A stretch of DNA of 64,000 nucleotides from Lutibacter sp. (lineage in GTDB: Bacteria > Bacteroidota > Bacteroidia > Flavobacteriales > Flavobacteriaceae), in the NCBI RefSeq assembly GCF_016342705.1, contig NZ_JAEINV010000003.1, positions 211,066 to 275,065 on the forward strand. The letters are read 5' to 3'. The first letter of the stretch is position 1. Each line of letters begins with the position of its first letter. A model generated the notes under the pieces. It searched no databases, had not been told where the DNA came from, and saw only the letters and a program-made list of their open reading frames with translations. Positions 19,260 to 27,902 of this stretch are shown here, in pieces. The translations under genes were made by a program, and so were the position numbers.

Positions 19260-21068
19260 TTATGCTTTTACCAAAATAGGTATTTCAATTTTAAATAACT
19301 CTTGCTGTAGTTTTTCTAATTCAACAATTAAATGCTCTTTGTTATTTTCAAAAGCTTCTTTAGTTGATGAGAAAAGATTATGGTAATAAGCGATACCATC
19401 ATTTAAATTACTTTTAAAAGTTGTTAAATATTTTTCCTGTTTTGCAGAAAAGGAATCTTTAACTTCATCAACTTTATTTGAAAAATAATCAACATACATA
19501 GCTAATTCTTTAATAAACATATGAGGTCTATTTTGGTAAGCAATTACATTGCTTTTTCCATAAATATGATTAACCATATCTTTTAAAGTAACTTCTTTTG
19601 AAAAATAAGCCATATTTGGTCCTGGGCAAATTGCAATTCCTTCATCAGCCCCTTTTTTATTTATGCCATAATTTAAAAATGCAGCATTAGATAAGCCTTC
19701 ACACAAACAAGTTTTGTCTGTTATTTTTTCCAATCTATTTGAATAATCGTTGGCATTTAAACCTTCTAATTTTAATTCTTCAATTTTTTGTGATTGAAAT
19801 TTTTTGGAAGCTGTGCAAATAGCAATATCTGTATATTCTGTATTTGAAGTTAAAAACTTTTTTGGACAAGAACTACCAGGGTTATTTGCTTGAATACGCT
19901 CGTTTTTAAAAATTTCATTGGTACTTCCTCTTAAGCTATTAAAAGGCACACCTAATGGAGAAACATTACTTAAATATAAATCGTCTTCTGTTGCTTTTGC
20001 TAAAGTTTCTCTAGTTTTAATATCAACAGTTGTTGCTTCCGGTACTAATAAAAATGGAGAACCCCATCCTATAGAATCAATTTTATAATTTTCTAATAAA
20101 AACTCGTGTTCTTCATGAGTTCCAACACCACCTTGAACGGTAATTCCTAAATTTAAAGGTTTGGTTGGTACAATTTTATCTTTATTTTTTAAAGCATCAA
20201 TTAAAATGTGATGAACTTCATCAATTAAGTTTTCCTTATTATTTTTGAATTCCTCTAAAATAGGCCCCATTAAATAGCCGTCAGAAGCAAATGCATGACC
20301 GCCACAATTTAATCCAGATTCTATTCTATATTCAGAAACCCATAGTCCTTTTTTAGCTAAAAATTTTCCTTGAATGATTGCTGATCGATAATCACTAACT
20401 TTTAAAATTATTTTCTTTTTTAAATAACCTTCTTCATTAGGAAAAAAATCGTTAAAGTTTTCAAAATAAGCGTATAATCTAGGATTCATTCCAGCAGAAA
20501 GCACTACCGATGAAGTTAAATTACTATTGGCAAAACCTCTTAAGGCTGCATGAGCATCATTAAATTCACTAGGTAAGGCTTCATTTTTATTGTAATTCAC
20601 TTTATCTAGTTTGGTCATAATGTTTACATCAATATTTCCAGAAACTAAATTTTGTTGAATCCAATTTTGAACATCTTCTTTTATAGTGTTATGTTGAATT
20701 GTGTCAATAAAGTTTTGCTTTAATTCTGAAAAATCTGGAAGCATGTCCATATATTTTTCAAACTCACTAGTTTTATCTTCAAAACTTTTTTTAAGGTTTT
20801 CAAATTTTTGTTTTACTATAGTGTCTACGGTATTTAAGTATGAAGTTATTCTTTTTGCTCTATAATCTTCAACTTTTGTTGAAATTGCTTGATAAGGTAA
20901 TTCAAATTTTTTCGAATAATATTCGTTCATTTTTTCAATTAGAATATCATCTACTATTGAAATTACTGATGAAATACCATATTTTGCAATTTTAATTGGA
21001 CTATCTATAGTAAATGCTAACCCCATTACTGGCACATGAAATGTATGGGGATTTTTTTTATTTTGCAT
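19260..21068 (-). CDS. Conserved protein resembling nitronate-monooxygenase-type FMN barrel, Cys-rich
   Basis: A 602-residue protein with no firm family name. The opening VPVMGLAFTIDSPIKIA, the segment LNCGGHAFASDG near residue 254 and VQGGVGTHEEHEFLLENYKI near 311, followed by GWGSPFLLVPEA, resemble the substrate/FMN-binding and phosphate-binding (GGxG) parts of nitronate monooxygenases and related TIM barrels. After it comes a cysteine-bearing region (SSCPKKF near 399, ICTAS near 417, CLCEG near 453, ICPGPN near 480) that could bind a cluster. Residues 50-130 and the last 70 look helical. It is transcribed alone, against the Rrf2 gene. The flavoprotein idea is inference from motif likeness. 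Confidence 0.6.
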   Translation of the reverse strand: MQNKKNPHTFHVPVMGLAFTIDSPIKIAKYGISSVISIVDDILIEKMNEYYSKKFELPYQAISTKVEDYRAKRITSYLNTVDTIVKQKFENLKKSFEDKTSEFEKYMDMLPDFSELKQNFIDTIQHNTIKEDVQNWIQQNLVSGNIDVNIMTKLDKVNYNKNEALPSEFNDAHAALRGFANSNLTSSVVLSAGMNPRLYAYFENFNDFFPNEEGYLKKKIILKVSDYRSAIIQGKFLAKKGLWVSEYRIESGLNCGGHAFASDGYLMGPILEEFKNNKENLIDEVHHILIDALKNKDKIVPTKPLNLGITVQGGVGTHEEHEFLLENYKIDSIGWGSPFLLVPEATTVDIKTRETLAKATEDDLYLSNVSPLGVPFNSLRGSTNEIFKNERIQANNPGSSCPKKFLTSNTEYTDIAICTASKKFQSQKIEELKLEGLNANDYSNRLEKITDKTCLCEGLSNAAFLNYGINKKGADEGIAICPGPNMAYFSKEVTLKDMVNHIYGKSNVIAYQNRPHMFIKELAMYVDYFSNKVDEVKDSFSAKQEKYLTTFKSNLNDGIAYYHNLFSSTKEAFENNKEHLIVELEKLQQELFKIEIPILVKA

Positions 21069-21099
21069 ACTATATATTTTTTAAAATTAAATATTGCAA

Positions 21100-21107
21100 C
21101 AAATCTA
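21100..21107 (-). promoter_or_regulatory. Candidate -7 element for the 602-residue gene
   Basis: On the minus strand TAGATTTG fits TAnnTTTG and lies about 30 bases before the ATG at 21068. No clear TTG -33 element is seen. Confidence 0.4.
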
Positions 21108-21173
21108 ACTAACTTAAAGCTAAAAACGCTGATAGTTATCAATTATTAACAAATAATTTAGCATTGTAAAAAA

Positions 21174-21202
21174 AATCCAGCTCACTAAAAGTGAACTGGA
21201 TT
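21174..21202 (-). terminator. Rho-independent terminator after the GIN lipoprotein gene
   Basis: Read on the minus strand, AATCCAGTTCAC pairs with GTGAGCTGGATT (one G-U pair) and is followed by a T-run. It lies 26 bases past the stop of the 21228-21950 gene. Confidence 0.88.
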
Positions 21203-21227
21203 AACAATTTAAATATATAAATTGGAA

Positions 21228-21950
21228 TTAGCTTCCTGATACACTACCTCCAGAAGAGGTATCTTTATTTACTTCTACAGGGTTTCCTTCATAATCAATA
21301 TCTCCACCACTGCTTGCTTTTGCGGTTAATTTACCGGTAACATTCACATCTATAATTGCGCCGCTGCTTACTTTGGCTGTAGCATTTATAGTTTCTAATT
21401 TACCTGCATCAATAGAGCTTCCACTACTTGCACTAGCTGAAAATTCTATTGATTTTCCATAAATATCTATACCTGCTCCACTAGAAGAAGAGGTTGAAAC
21501 TTCATCGGCATTTACGTAAACTTTAATAGAACTTCCGCTACTAGAATCTAATTGAAGTGTGCTGGTTTCAATAGTGTTTTCAGTTTTAACTAAAGCGCCG
21601 CTAGAAGTGCTAATTTTTGAGATATTATTTGTTGTTACGTAAACTTTTCTGCTTGTAGCTTTATAAACGTTTTTATCAAAATATATTTTTAGCTCATTAT
21701 TTTTCACTTCGGTTCTTAAAATATCAATAATATTTTCATCAGCTTCAACTTTAATTTCAGTTGAATTACCTTGAGTTAAATATACTTCAATACCTTGTTG
21801 CACCTTAATTTCACTAAAGTTTGAACTAATTGATCTGTCTTCAGAAACTACTTCTCCATTTCCTCTAATTCCAGCTAAACCGTCCATAAAACAAGATGTT
21901 GTTGTTACTAAAAGAAGCAGTACGGTTGATAATTTAATAAGTGTTTTCAT
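21228..21950 (-). CDS. Lipoprotein with head GIN (DUF2807) domain
   Basis: Exported lipoprotein of 240 residues. The signal peptide MKTLIKLSTVLLLLVTTTSC ends at a lipobox cysteine. The rest is a DUF2807/GIN beta-helix: FSEIKVQQGIEVYLTQGN at the start, then short repeated strands rich in Ser and Gly (DSSSGSSIKV, TSSSSGAGIDIYG, SASASSGSSIDAG). The mature protein probably sits in the periplasm or at the outer membrane. It is the last gene of the DUF4870-PadR-PspC group but has its own likely promoter with a palindrome. Molecular role is unknown. Confidence 0.88.
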   Translation of the reverse strand: MKTLIKLSTVLLLLVTTTSCFMDGLAGIRGNGEVVSEDRSISSNFSEIKVQQGIEVYLTQGNSTEIKVEADENIIDILRTEVKNNELKIYFDKNVYKATSRKVYVTTNNISKISTSSGALVKTENTIETSTLQLDSSSGSSIKVYVNADEVSTSSSSGAGIDIYGKSIEFSASASSGSSIDAGKLETINATAKVSSGAIIDVNVTGKLTAKASSGGDIDYEGNPVEVNKDTSSGGSVSGS

Positions 21951-21972
21951 AATTTAATTTATTTTAGTTATT

Positions 21973-22004
21973 CAAAAGTATTTTGAAACCTTTGGTATTA
22001 CCAA
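21973..22004 (-). promoter_or_regulatory. Promoter of the GIN gene with overlapping palindrome
   Basis: On the minus strand, TTG (22004-22002), 21 bases, and TACTTTTG (21980-21973) form a Bacteroidota-type promoter. The perfect 13-bp palindrome TTGGTATTACCAA (21992-22004) covers the -33 element, as expected for an operator. The ATG is 23 bases downstream. Confidence 0.6.
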
Positions 22005-22045
22005 TTTTTTTTGACGAATTGAGCTATAACGATGACGAATTGTTA

Positions 22046-23794
22046 TTAATCTATTGTAATACCTGTTTCGTCAATATTTACTTCAGCATTGTTATTGTTA
22101 TCATTTACTTTTATTTTCAATCCGTTTTCATCTAATTTTAAATTAAAACTTCCATTTTTTTCTTTGTAATCATCGCCAAAAATAGTTTCATTACAATCTA
22201 AACACTCCAATCCATTTTCTGTCATTTTGTAATAATTTTTAGGCATATCTCGGTCGTGAATATTTTGAATATTATCAACATCGTTTAAAAAGCTTCTGGT
22301 TGAATTATCTAAATAAATTATTGAGTTCACAGGAAGATAAATTGTAATATCAACAGATTGATCTTTAAATTTATTATGGAAATTTGATAAGAAATAACCG
22401 TTTAAAAGTAAATTTTTATCGTTTAAATTAAATTGATACTCAATGGCTTCAGCATCTTTATTTGCTGTTAATCTGTTGTTTCCTTCAGATTCTTTTCTAA
22501 TTTTTACAAATGCATTTTCTTTGTCCGTTGTTTTAATATCTACAAAAACTCTTGTTGAATATAATTTTTGAATATCTCCGTCATACACGCTTTCATAGCC
22601 ATAATTTCTTCTTAATTCTTTTCTGTTTGATAAATTTTCATCACCTACCATTTTTATGCGAAGCGTATCAATTGGCGTTAATAAAATATCTTCTGTTTGA
22701 TTGTGAACACCATCATAAGCTTTTTGTGTTGCAAAATTAATACCAGCAAAGCCTAAACCAAGCAAAGCAATTATCCAAACACCTAAAAGTGATAGTTTTG
22801 TTGTTGAGCTAAATGATTTTACATTGTTTGATAGTATTTTTAAACCTAGCATAAAAAGCACAAAAAATGGAATTCCTACTGCTAAAAAAGTAAATGCAAC
22901 TAATAACCACGATGGAATAACAGAATCAAAGAAAAAAGGTGGATAATGTACATAATCATCACCAAAACCTAACATTTCAATACTTCCCCAAGAGAATGCT
23001 CCAAATATTAGAGCTATTAAAGTAATGGCTGCAATAAATATTAATAAGGCTCCTATAAATTTACCAAATATGTTAAATATTGCTGAAAGTATTTTTCCTA
23101 AAGTTTCAATAATTTCTTGAATTCCAGATTTTGCTCTGTTTTCAACATTTCTTTTAAATTCAGGGTTTTTTACTTTTTCAGTAGCACTGTTTACACCATC
23201 TTTTACGCGAGATGAAACATCTTGAAATTCTTCTCTAATTTTACGTTCAATATTGCTAATGTTTACGGGTTCACCTTTCATTTGTAATTTTTCGGCTGTG
23301 GTTTCCGCTACCGGAATTAATATCCAAAGTATGGCGTAAATTAAAATTCCTGTTCCAAATGAAAACACTAATACAAGCCATAAAATTCTTACCCAAAGAG
23401 CATCTATACCAAAGTAATGAGCTAAACCAGCACATACACCTCCTAAAAATTTATCTTCACTATCTCTAAATAATTTTTTTGAAGAAGAACTCTGTTTGTT
23501 AATTTGTTGGTCTTCAAAAAGTTCTTCATCTACTAAATAATCTTCAGGTTTTCCCATTATTTTGGTAATTTCATCAATATCTGCTTCATTGATAACCTGA
23601 CGTTCATTTTTTATCCTATCAGATAGTAATTCACCAATTCGCAATTCAATATCATTTAAAATTTCATCTCTCCCTTGCGGATCATCACTTAAAGATCTTC
23701 TAATGGCATCTAAATAATGTTTTAGTTTTTGATAAGCTAATTCATCAATATGAAAGAAGATACCTCCTAAATTTATATTTATTGTTTTGTTCAT
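22046..23794 (-). CDS. PspC-domain membrane protein with C-terminal GIN-like region
   Basis: A 582-residue inner-membrane protein likely acting in envelope homeostasis. Residues about 1-90 form a cytosolic helical part (RRSLSDDPQGRDEILNDIEL). The PspC domain at about 105-165 contains KFLGGVCAGLAHYFGIDALW and a membrane helix. Further hydrophobic segments follow (about 235-345), then a large beta-rich C-terminal part rich in charged residues that resembles GIN-type domains. It overlaps the PadR gene by four bases, so the two are translationally coupled. PadR-PspC-GIN clusters recur in Bacteroidota. Confidence 0.88.
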   Translation of the reverse strand: MNKTININLGGIFFHIDELAYQKLKHYLDAIRRSLSDDPQGRDEILNDIELRIGELLSDRIKNERQVINEADIDEITKIMGKPEDYLVDEELFEDQQINKQSSSSKKLFRDSEDKFLGGVCAGLAHYFGIDALWVRILWLVLVFSFGTGILIYAILWILIPVAETTAEKLQMKGEPVNISNIERKIREEFQDVSSRVKDGVNSATEKVKNPEFKRNVENRAKSGIQEIIETLGKILSAIFNIFGKFIGALLIFIAAITLIALIFGAFSWGSIEMLGFGDDYVHYPPFFFDSVIPSWLLVAFTFLAVGIPFFVLFMLGLKILSNNVKSFSSTTKLSLLGVWIIALLGLGFAGINFATQKAYDGVHNQTEDILLTPIDTLRIKMVGDENLSNRKELRRNYGYESVYDGDIQKLYSTRVFVDIKTTDKENAFVKIRKESEGNNRLTANKDAEAIEYQFNLNDKNLLLNGYFLSNFHNKFKDQSVDITIYLPVNSIIYLDNSTRSFLNDVDNIQNIHDRDMPKNYYKMTENGLECLDCNETIFGDDYKEKNGSFNLKLDENGLKIKVNDNNNNAEVNIDETGITID

Positions 23795-24132
23795 TTTTCA
23801 GTTGATTTTTTGTTGGTTACTAAGTTTACAGCTTCTACAAGTTCACTCCAAGTTGAGTTTAATTCGTTTAAAAATAATCTTCCGGTTTCGGTTAAATCGT
23901 AATATTTTCTTGGTGGTCCAGAGGTAGATTCTTCCCATCTATATTCCAATAAACCTGCATTTTTTAATCGTGTTAATAAAGGATATACAGTTCCTTCAAC
24001 AACTAACAATTTTGCATCTTTCAGTTGCGATAAAATTTCAGAAGTATAAGCATCACCATGTTGTAATATGGAAAGTATGCAGTATTCTAAAACTCCTTTT
24101 CGCATTTGTGCTTTTGTGTTTTCTATCTTCAT
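23791..24132 (-). CDS. PadR-family transcriptional regulator
   Basis: A 113-residue winged-helix repressor. The N-terminal MRKGVLEYCILSILQHGDAY and the wing SGPPRKYYDLTETGR are PadR signatures. It overlaps the pspC-like gene by four bases and follows the DUF4870 gene by 25 bases. PadR proteins usually repress their own operon; inverted TACTATG/CATAGTA sites lie over the promoter ahead of the DUF4870 gene. Confidence 0.93.
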   Translation of the reverse strand: MKIENTKAQMRKGVLEYCILSILQHGDAYTSEILSQLKDAKLLVVEGTVYPLLTRLKNAGLLEYRWEESTSGPPRKYYDLTETGRLFLNELNSTWSELVEAVNLVTNKKSTEK

Positions 24133-24157
24133 AAGTTGATATTTTATTTTTCAAATG

Positions 24158-24529
24158 CTATTTAACAAATTCTATGGTATAAGGATAATTATAATATTCC
24201 CCGTTGGTTGCTTTAATACTTGCAGAAATAATTAATACTATTTTTAATAGTATGGCAGGAATAATTCCTAATAAAATAGCAACTAAACCAATTCCTAAAG
24301 TAAAAATGGTGATTGGTATAATTAGCAATGCCAGTAAAAAGCAATACAATAAAATACTTAGCTGAAAATTTACTGCCGCTTTTCCGTGAGAATTAATATA
24401 GGAACTTTCGTTTTTTTTAGCAATCCATAAAACCAATGGCGCTATTATATTTCCAAATGGGAAAACCCAACCAGCAAATCCACTTAAATGTGTTATTGTA
24501 CTATAATTTTTATCGTTTTGAGTGATCAT
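24158..24529 (-). CDS. DUF4870 membrane protein
   Basis: A 123-residue protein with three to four membrane segments. The start THLSGFAGWVFPFGNIIAPL followed by VLWIAKK and the segment SHGKAAVNFQLSILLYCFLL are typical of DUF4870. The C-terminus NGEYYNYPYTIEFVK also fits. It is the first gene of the minus-strand DUF4870-PadR-PspC operon. Function is unknown; the family is often found with envelope-stress genes. Confidence 0.9.
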   Translation of the reverse strand: MITQNDKNYSTITHLSGFAGWVFPFGNIIAPLVLWIAKKNESSYINSHGKAAVNFQLSILLYCFLLALLIIPITIFTLGIGLVAILLGIIPAILLKIVLIISASIKATNGEYYNYPYTIEFVK

Positions 24530-24550
24530 AATATTATTGGTTTACTATTC

Positions 24551-24598
24551 TACTATGCAAATATATGTATAAAAGATAGTAATATGCAAAACATAGTA
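24551..24598 (-). promoter_or_regulatory. DUF4870-PadR-PspC operon promoter with putative PadR operator
   Basis: On the minus strand TTG (24589-24587), a 21-bp spacer and TATATTTG (24565-24558) form a full promoter. The imperfect palindrome TAATATGcaaaaCATAGTA (24580-24598) covers the -33 element, and another half-site TACTATG (24551-24557) abuts the -7 element. PadR regulators bind such AT-rich inverted repeats. Confidence 0.6.
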
Positions 24599-24696
24599 CT
24601 GTATTTTAACATATTTTTAACAAATATTTTTTGTTTATAACTATAAAATACTAACTATTTTATGTTAATTATCTGTTACGATAATGTTATTATTTG

Positions 24697-24704
24697 TATA
24701 TTTG
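24697..24704 (+). promoter_or_regulatory. Candidate -7 element for the hybrid kinase gene
   Basis: TATATTTG matches TAnnTTTG and lies 80 bases before the chosen ATG. No TTG is seen at the right distance upstream. Confidence 0.4.
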
Positions 24705-24784
24705 GTATGAAAATACTAACAAACGGTTTAAAATAGGTAAAAAAAGTCGGTTGTTTGTTTTTTAGTATTTTAAAACCAATAAAT

Positions 24785-27700
24785 ATGGCACACAAATTAG
24801 ATCAAGAAGTTTTGGAGAAAGATTTAACAAAAATTGAATTATTAGAGGTTTTAAAAACCCAAAATAAAAATATAAACTTGTTAGAAAAGGAGTATGCCAA
24901 ATATAAAAATTGGTTTGAAAATTCTATTGATGGCTTTTATAGAAGTTCATTAGAAGGACATTTTATTGATATTAATTTGTCATTAGTTAAAATGTTAGGA
25001 TATAATTCAAAAGAGGAACTTTTAAAAGTAAATATTAAATCTCAAATCTACTTGAATTCAGATGAGAGGGAAGCTGTTATAAAACAAAATGAAAATGATA
25101 GTAGAAAAGTACATAGCATTAGAAAAAAAGATGGAACTTCAATTTGGGTAGAAGATTATGTAAGAAAAGTTTATGATGATAATGGAAATTTACTGTTTTT
25201 TGAAGGGATAATAAGAAATGTTTCTGAAATTGTAAAAGCAAAGAAAATTCAAAAAGTACTGTTAAAAATTTCTCAACAAGGTTATAAATCAGAACATCTA
25301 AAAGATTTAAATGAATTTATAAGAATTGAATTAGGAAAGTTATTAGATACTACTAATTTTTATATTGCCTTTTATAATGAGCAAGAACAAACACTAAATA
25401 TACCATTTATGACCGGTGAAGATTTTGAAGGTGATTTTCCTGCAGAAAAATCTATGACTGGTTTTTTAATTAAAAAAAATGAGCCTGTTCTTATAAAATC
25501 GCAAGAATTTGAAAAATTAATTGAAACAGGAGAAATAGAACTTTTAGGGGGTTTTCCAAAAGTTTGGTTAGGAGTTCCATTAAGGGTTAAAAATAAAGTA
25601 ATTGGTGCAATTGTTGTTCAAAGTTATGATGATGAGAATGCTTATAGTGTTGATGATATTGAACTTTTAAATTTTATTTCATCTCAATTAAGTATTATAG
25701 TTCAACGTAAAAAAGATATTCAAGAAAATACAATTTCAAAAGAGATTTTACGAAAAGTATTGGATAATATTCCTACAAAAGTTTTTTGGAAAGATTTAGA
25801 TTCAAAATTTTTAGGTGTGAATGCCGCTTCAATAAACGAAAAACAATTTAAGGATGAAAATGATGTAATTGGAAAATCAGATTTTGACTTTTACGATAAA
25901 AAATGGGCGCAAAAATATCGTAATGATGAATTGGAAATTATGCAAAGTGGTGTTCCTAAATTAAATTACATTGAAACTCAAGTTGTAAATGGCGAAGAAC
26001 GTTCATACATATCAAGTAAACTTCCTTTTTATGATTCAAACAATAAAATAATTGGAATTATTGGTACTTCTGAAGATATAACTGAAAAGTTAGATAATGA
26101 AAATAAGTTAAAAAATATAACTGATGAGATATCTCTTGCAAAAGAAGTTTTAAGAAAAGTGCTTGATAATATTCCAATAAAGGTTTTTTGGAAAAATAAA
26201 GAATCAAAATTTTTAGGATGTAATGAAGCTTTCTTAAAAGATAATTCATTTACAAATGAAGAAGAAATTATTGGTAAGTCAGATTTTGATTTTAATGATA
26301 GAATTGATGCAGAAAAATATAGAAACGATGATGTTGCAATTATTTTAAGCGGAAACCCTAAATTAAATTATCAACAGTCTTACATTAAAAATGGAGAAGA
26401 GAGATGGACCAGAACTAGTAAACTACCTTTTTTTGATGAAGAAAAAAATGTAATTGGCATAATAGGAACTTCCGAAGATATTACCGAACGATTAGAAAAC
26501 GAGAAAAAATTAAAAAAAGCTACAGAAGAAGCCATAAATGCCAATTTATCTAAGTCAACCTTTTTAGCAAATATGAGTCACGAAATTCGTACACCAATGA
26601 ATGCTATTTTAGGATATTCACAATTGTTGCAAGAAGATGATAATTTAACAAAAGATCAACAAGAAAATTTAAAAACCATTAACAAAAGTGGAGAGCATTT
26701 ATTAGCATTAATTAATGATATTTTAGACATGTCTAAAATTGAAGCTGGAAGACTTGATGTTAATTTAGCAGATTTTGATTTTATTGAACTTTTAAAAGAA
26801 GTTGAGCAACTTTTTAAAAACAAAGCAGCTAGTAAAAATTTAATGTTAGACTTTAAAGTTGGTTTAAGTGTTCCAAAAATTATGTTAGCTGATCAATCTA
26901 AAATTAAACAGGTTATCATTAATTTAATAGGAAACGCTATAAAGTTTACCGACAATGGATTTGTACAAGTTATTGTTGAAACTGTAAACAATCAACTTCT
27001 TAAAGTTGAGGTAAAAGACAGTGGTTGTGGGATAGCAGTTGATGATCAATTAGCAATATTTAAACCATTTGAGCAAGCTAAAAAAGGAGGAGAGGTAATA
27101 GGGGGAACAGGGTTAGGTTTGGCAATTAGTAAAAAGTTTTCAAATTTAATGAAAGGAGATATTACAATTGAAAGTGAACCTAACAAAGGCTCATCCTTTA
27201 TATTTACATTTGAATTCCAAGAAGGAAAATCAATAAAAACGTTAGAAGAAATAAGATCTAGAAAAGTACTTTCGTTAGTTCCTGAAATGCAAGGAATAAA
27301 AGTGGCAATTGTTGATGATAGATTTGAGAATAGAGATATTTTATATAAAAAATTACATCCACTAGGATTTAAAATTAAAATGGCTGAAAATGGTTCAGAG
27401 GCAGTTGAATTGTATGAAAACTGGAAACCCGATATTGTTTTAATGGATGTAGTAATGCCCGTAATGAATGGGGTTGAAGCAACTAGACGAATTTTAGAAA
27501 TTGCTAACGGAAAGCATGATGTTAAAGTATTTGTTGTGAGTGCAAGTGCATTAGAATCAGAACAAAGGGAAGTTATGGATATAGGAGCTACTGTTTTTAT
27601 TAAAAAACCAGTAATTTTTGATAATTTAATTTTTGAATTAGAAAATAAAGGAAATCTAAAATTTATTTTTAAAGAAGAAAATAAAAACTGCAATACTCAA

Positions 27701-27898
27701 AATATTGAAGTAAGCCCAACTGATATCCCTTTAATGTTAAAAGCAAAATTTATAATGGCTGCTGATGAAGGTGATTTTGAGCAATTACAAGATTTATTGA
27801 AAATATTAGAAAAAGAAACTCAAAAAACATTTAAATATATTGATGAATGTATTCTTGAAATGGAATTTGAAAATTTAGTTAAATGGTTAAAATCTTAA
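24785..27898 (+). CDS. Hybrid sensor histidine kinase, PAS-GAF-PAS-PAS-HisKA-HATPase-REC
   Basis: Cytosolic multidomain kinase; no membrane helix is seen. I start at the ATG giving MAHKLDQEVLEKD (1037 residues) rather than the upstream TTG. A PAS domain (about 40-150) and a GAF domain (about 155-310) are followed by two PAS domains that are near copies of each other (about 318-435 and 450-575; both have RKVLDNIP, IGKSDFDF and IGIIGTSEDIT). The HisKA H-box NMSHEIRTPMNAILGYSQLL (His near 599), the ATPase N, D and G boxes (NAIKFTDNG, DSGCGIA, GGTGLGLAIS) and a receiver domain with LMDVVMPVMNG follow. The last 65 residues are helical. It is four bases ahead of a second kinase. Confidence 0.93.
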   Translation: MAHKLDQEVLEKDLTKIELLEVLKTQNKNINLLEKEYAKYKNWFENSIDGFYRSSLEGHFIDINLSLVKMLGYNSKEELLKVNIKSQIYLNSDEREAVIKQNENDSRKVHSIRKKDGTSIWVEDYVRKVYDDNGNLLFFEGIIRNVSEIVKAKKIQKVLLKISQQGYKSEHLKDLNEFIRIELGKLLDTTNFYIAFYNEQEQTLNIPFMTGEDFEGDFPAEKSMTGFLIKKNEPVLIKSQEFEKLIETGEIELLGGFPKVWLGVPLRVKNKVIGAIVVQSYDDENAYSVDDIELLNFISSQLSIIVQRKKDIQENTISKEILRKVLDNIPTKVFWKDLDSKFLGVNAASINEKQFKDENDVIGKSDFDFYDKKWAQKYRNDELEIMQSGVPKLNYIETQVVNGEERSYISSKLPFYDSNNKIIGIIGTSEDITEKLDNENKLKNITDEISLAKEVLRKVLDNIPIKVFWKNKESKFLGCNEAFLKDNSFTNEEEIIGKSDFDFNDRIDAEKYRNDDVAIILSGNPKLNYQQSYIKNGEERWTRTSKLPFFDEEKNVIGIIGTSEDITERLENEKKLKKATEEAINANLSKSTFLANMSHEIRTPMNAILGYSQLLQEDDNLTKDQQENLKTINKSGEHLLALINDILDMSKIEAGRLDVNLADFDFIELLKEVEQLFKNKAASKNLMLDFKVGLSVPKIMLADQSKIKQVIINLIGNAIKFTDNGFVQVIVETVNNQLLKVEVKDSGCGIAVDDQLAIFKPFEQAKKGGEVIGGTGLGLAISKKFSNLMKGDITIESEPNKGSSFIFTFEFQEGKSIKTLEEIRSRKVLSLVPEMQGIKVAIVDDRFENRDILYKKLHPLGFKIKMAENGSEAVELYENWKPDIVLMDVVMPVMNGVEATRRILEIANGKHDVKVFVVSASALESEQREVMDIGATVFIKKPVIFDNLIFELENKGNLKFIFKEENKNCNTQNIEVSPTDIPLMLKAKFIMAADEGDFEQLQDLLKILEKETQKTFKYIDECILEMEFENLVKWLKS

Positions 27899-27902
27899 AA
27901 TT

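Noticed and set aside
22020-22046. CGATGACGAATTG next to TTTGACGAATTG, a short direct repeat at the end of the PspC gene
   Set aside because: A repeat of about nine bases partly within or beside the stop codon; too short to claim a function.
27046-27693. 215-residue minus-strand ORF inside the hybrid kinase gene
   Set aside because: It is antisense to well-conserved ATPase and receiver domains, has Ser/Ile-rich composition typical of shadow frames, and no family motif.
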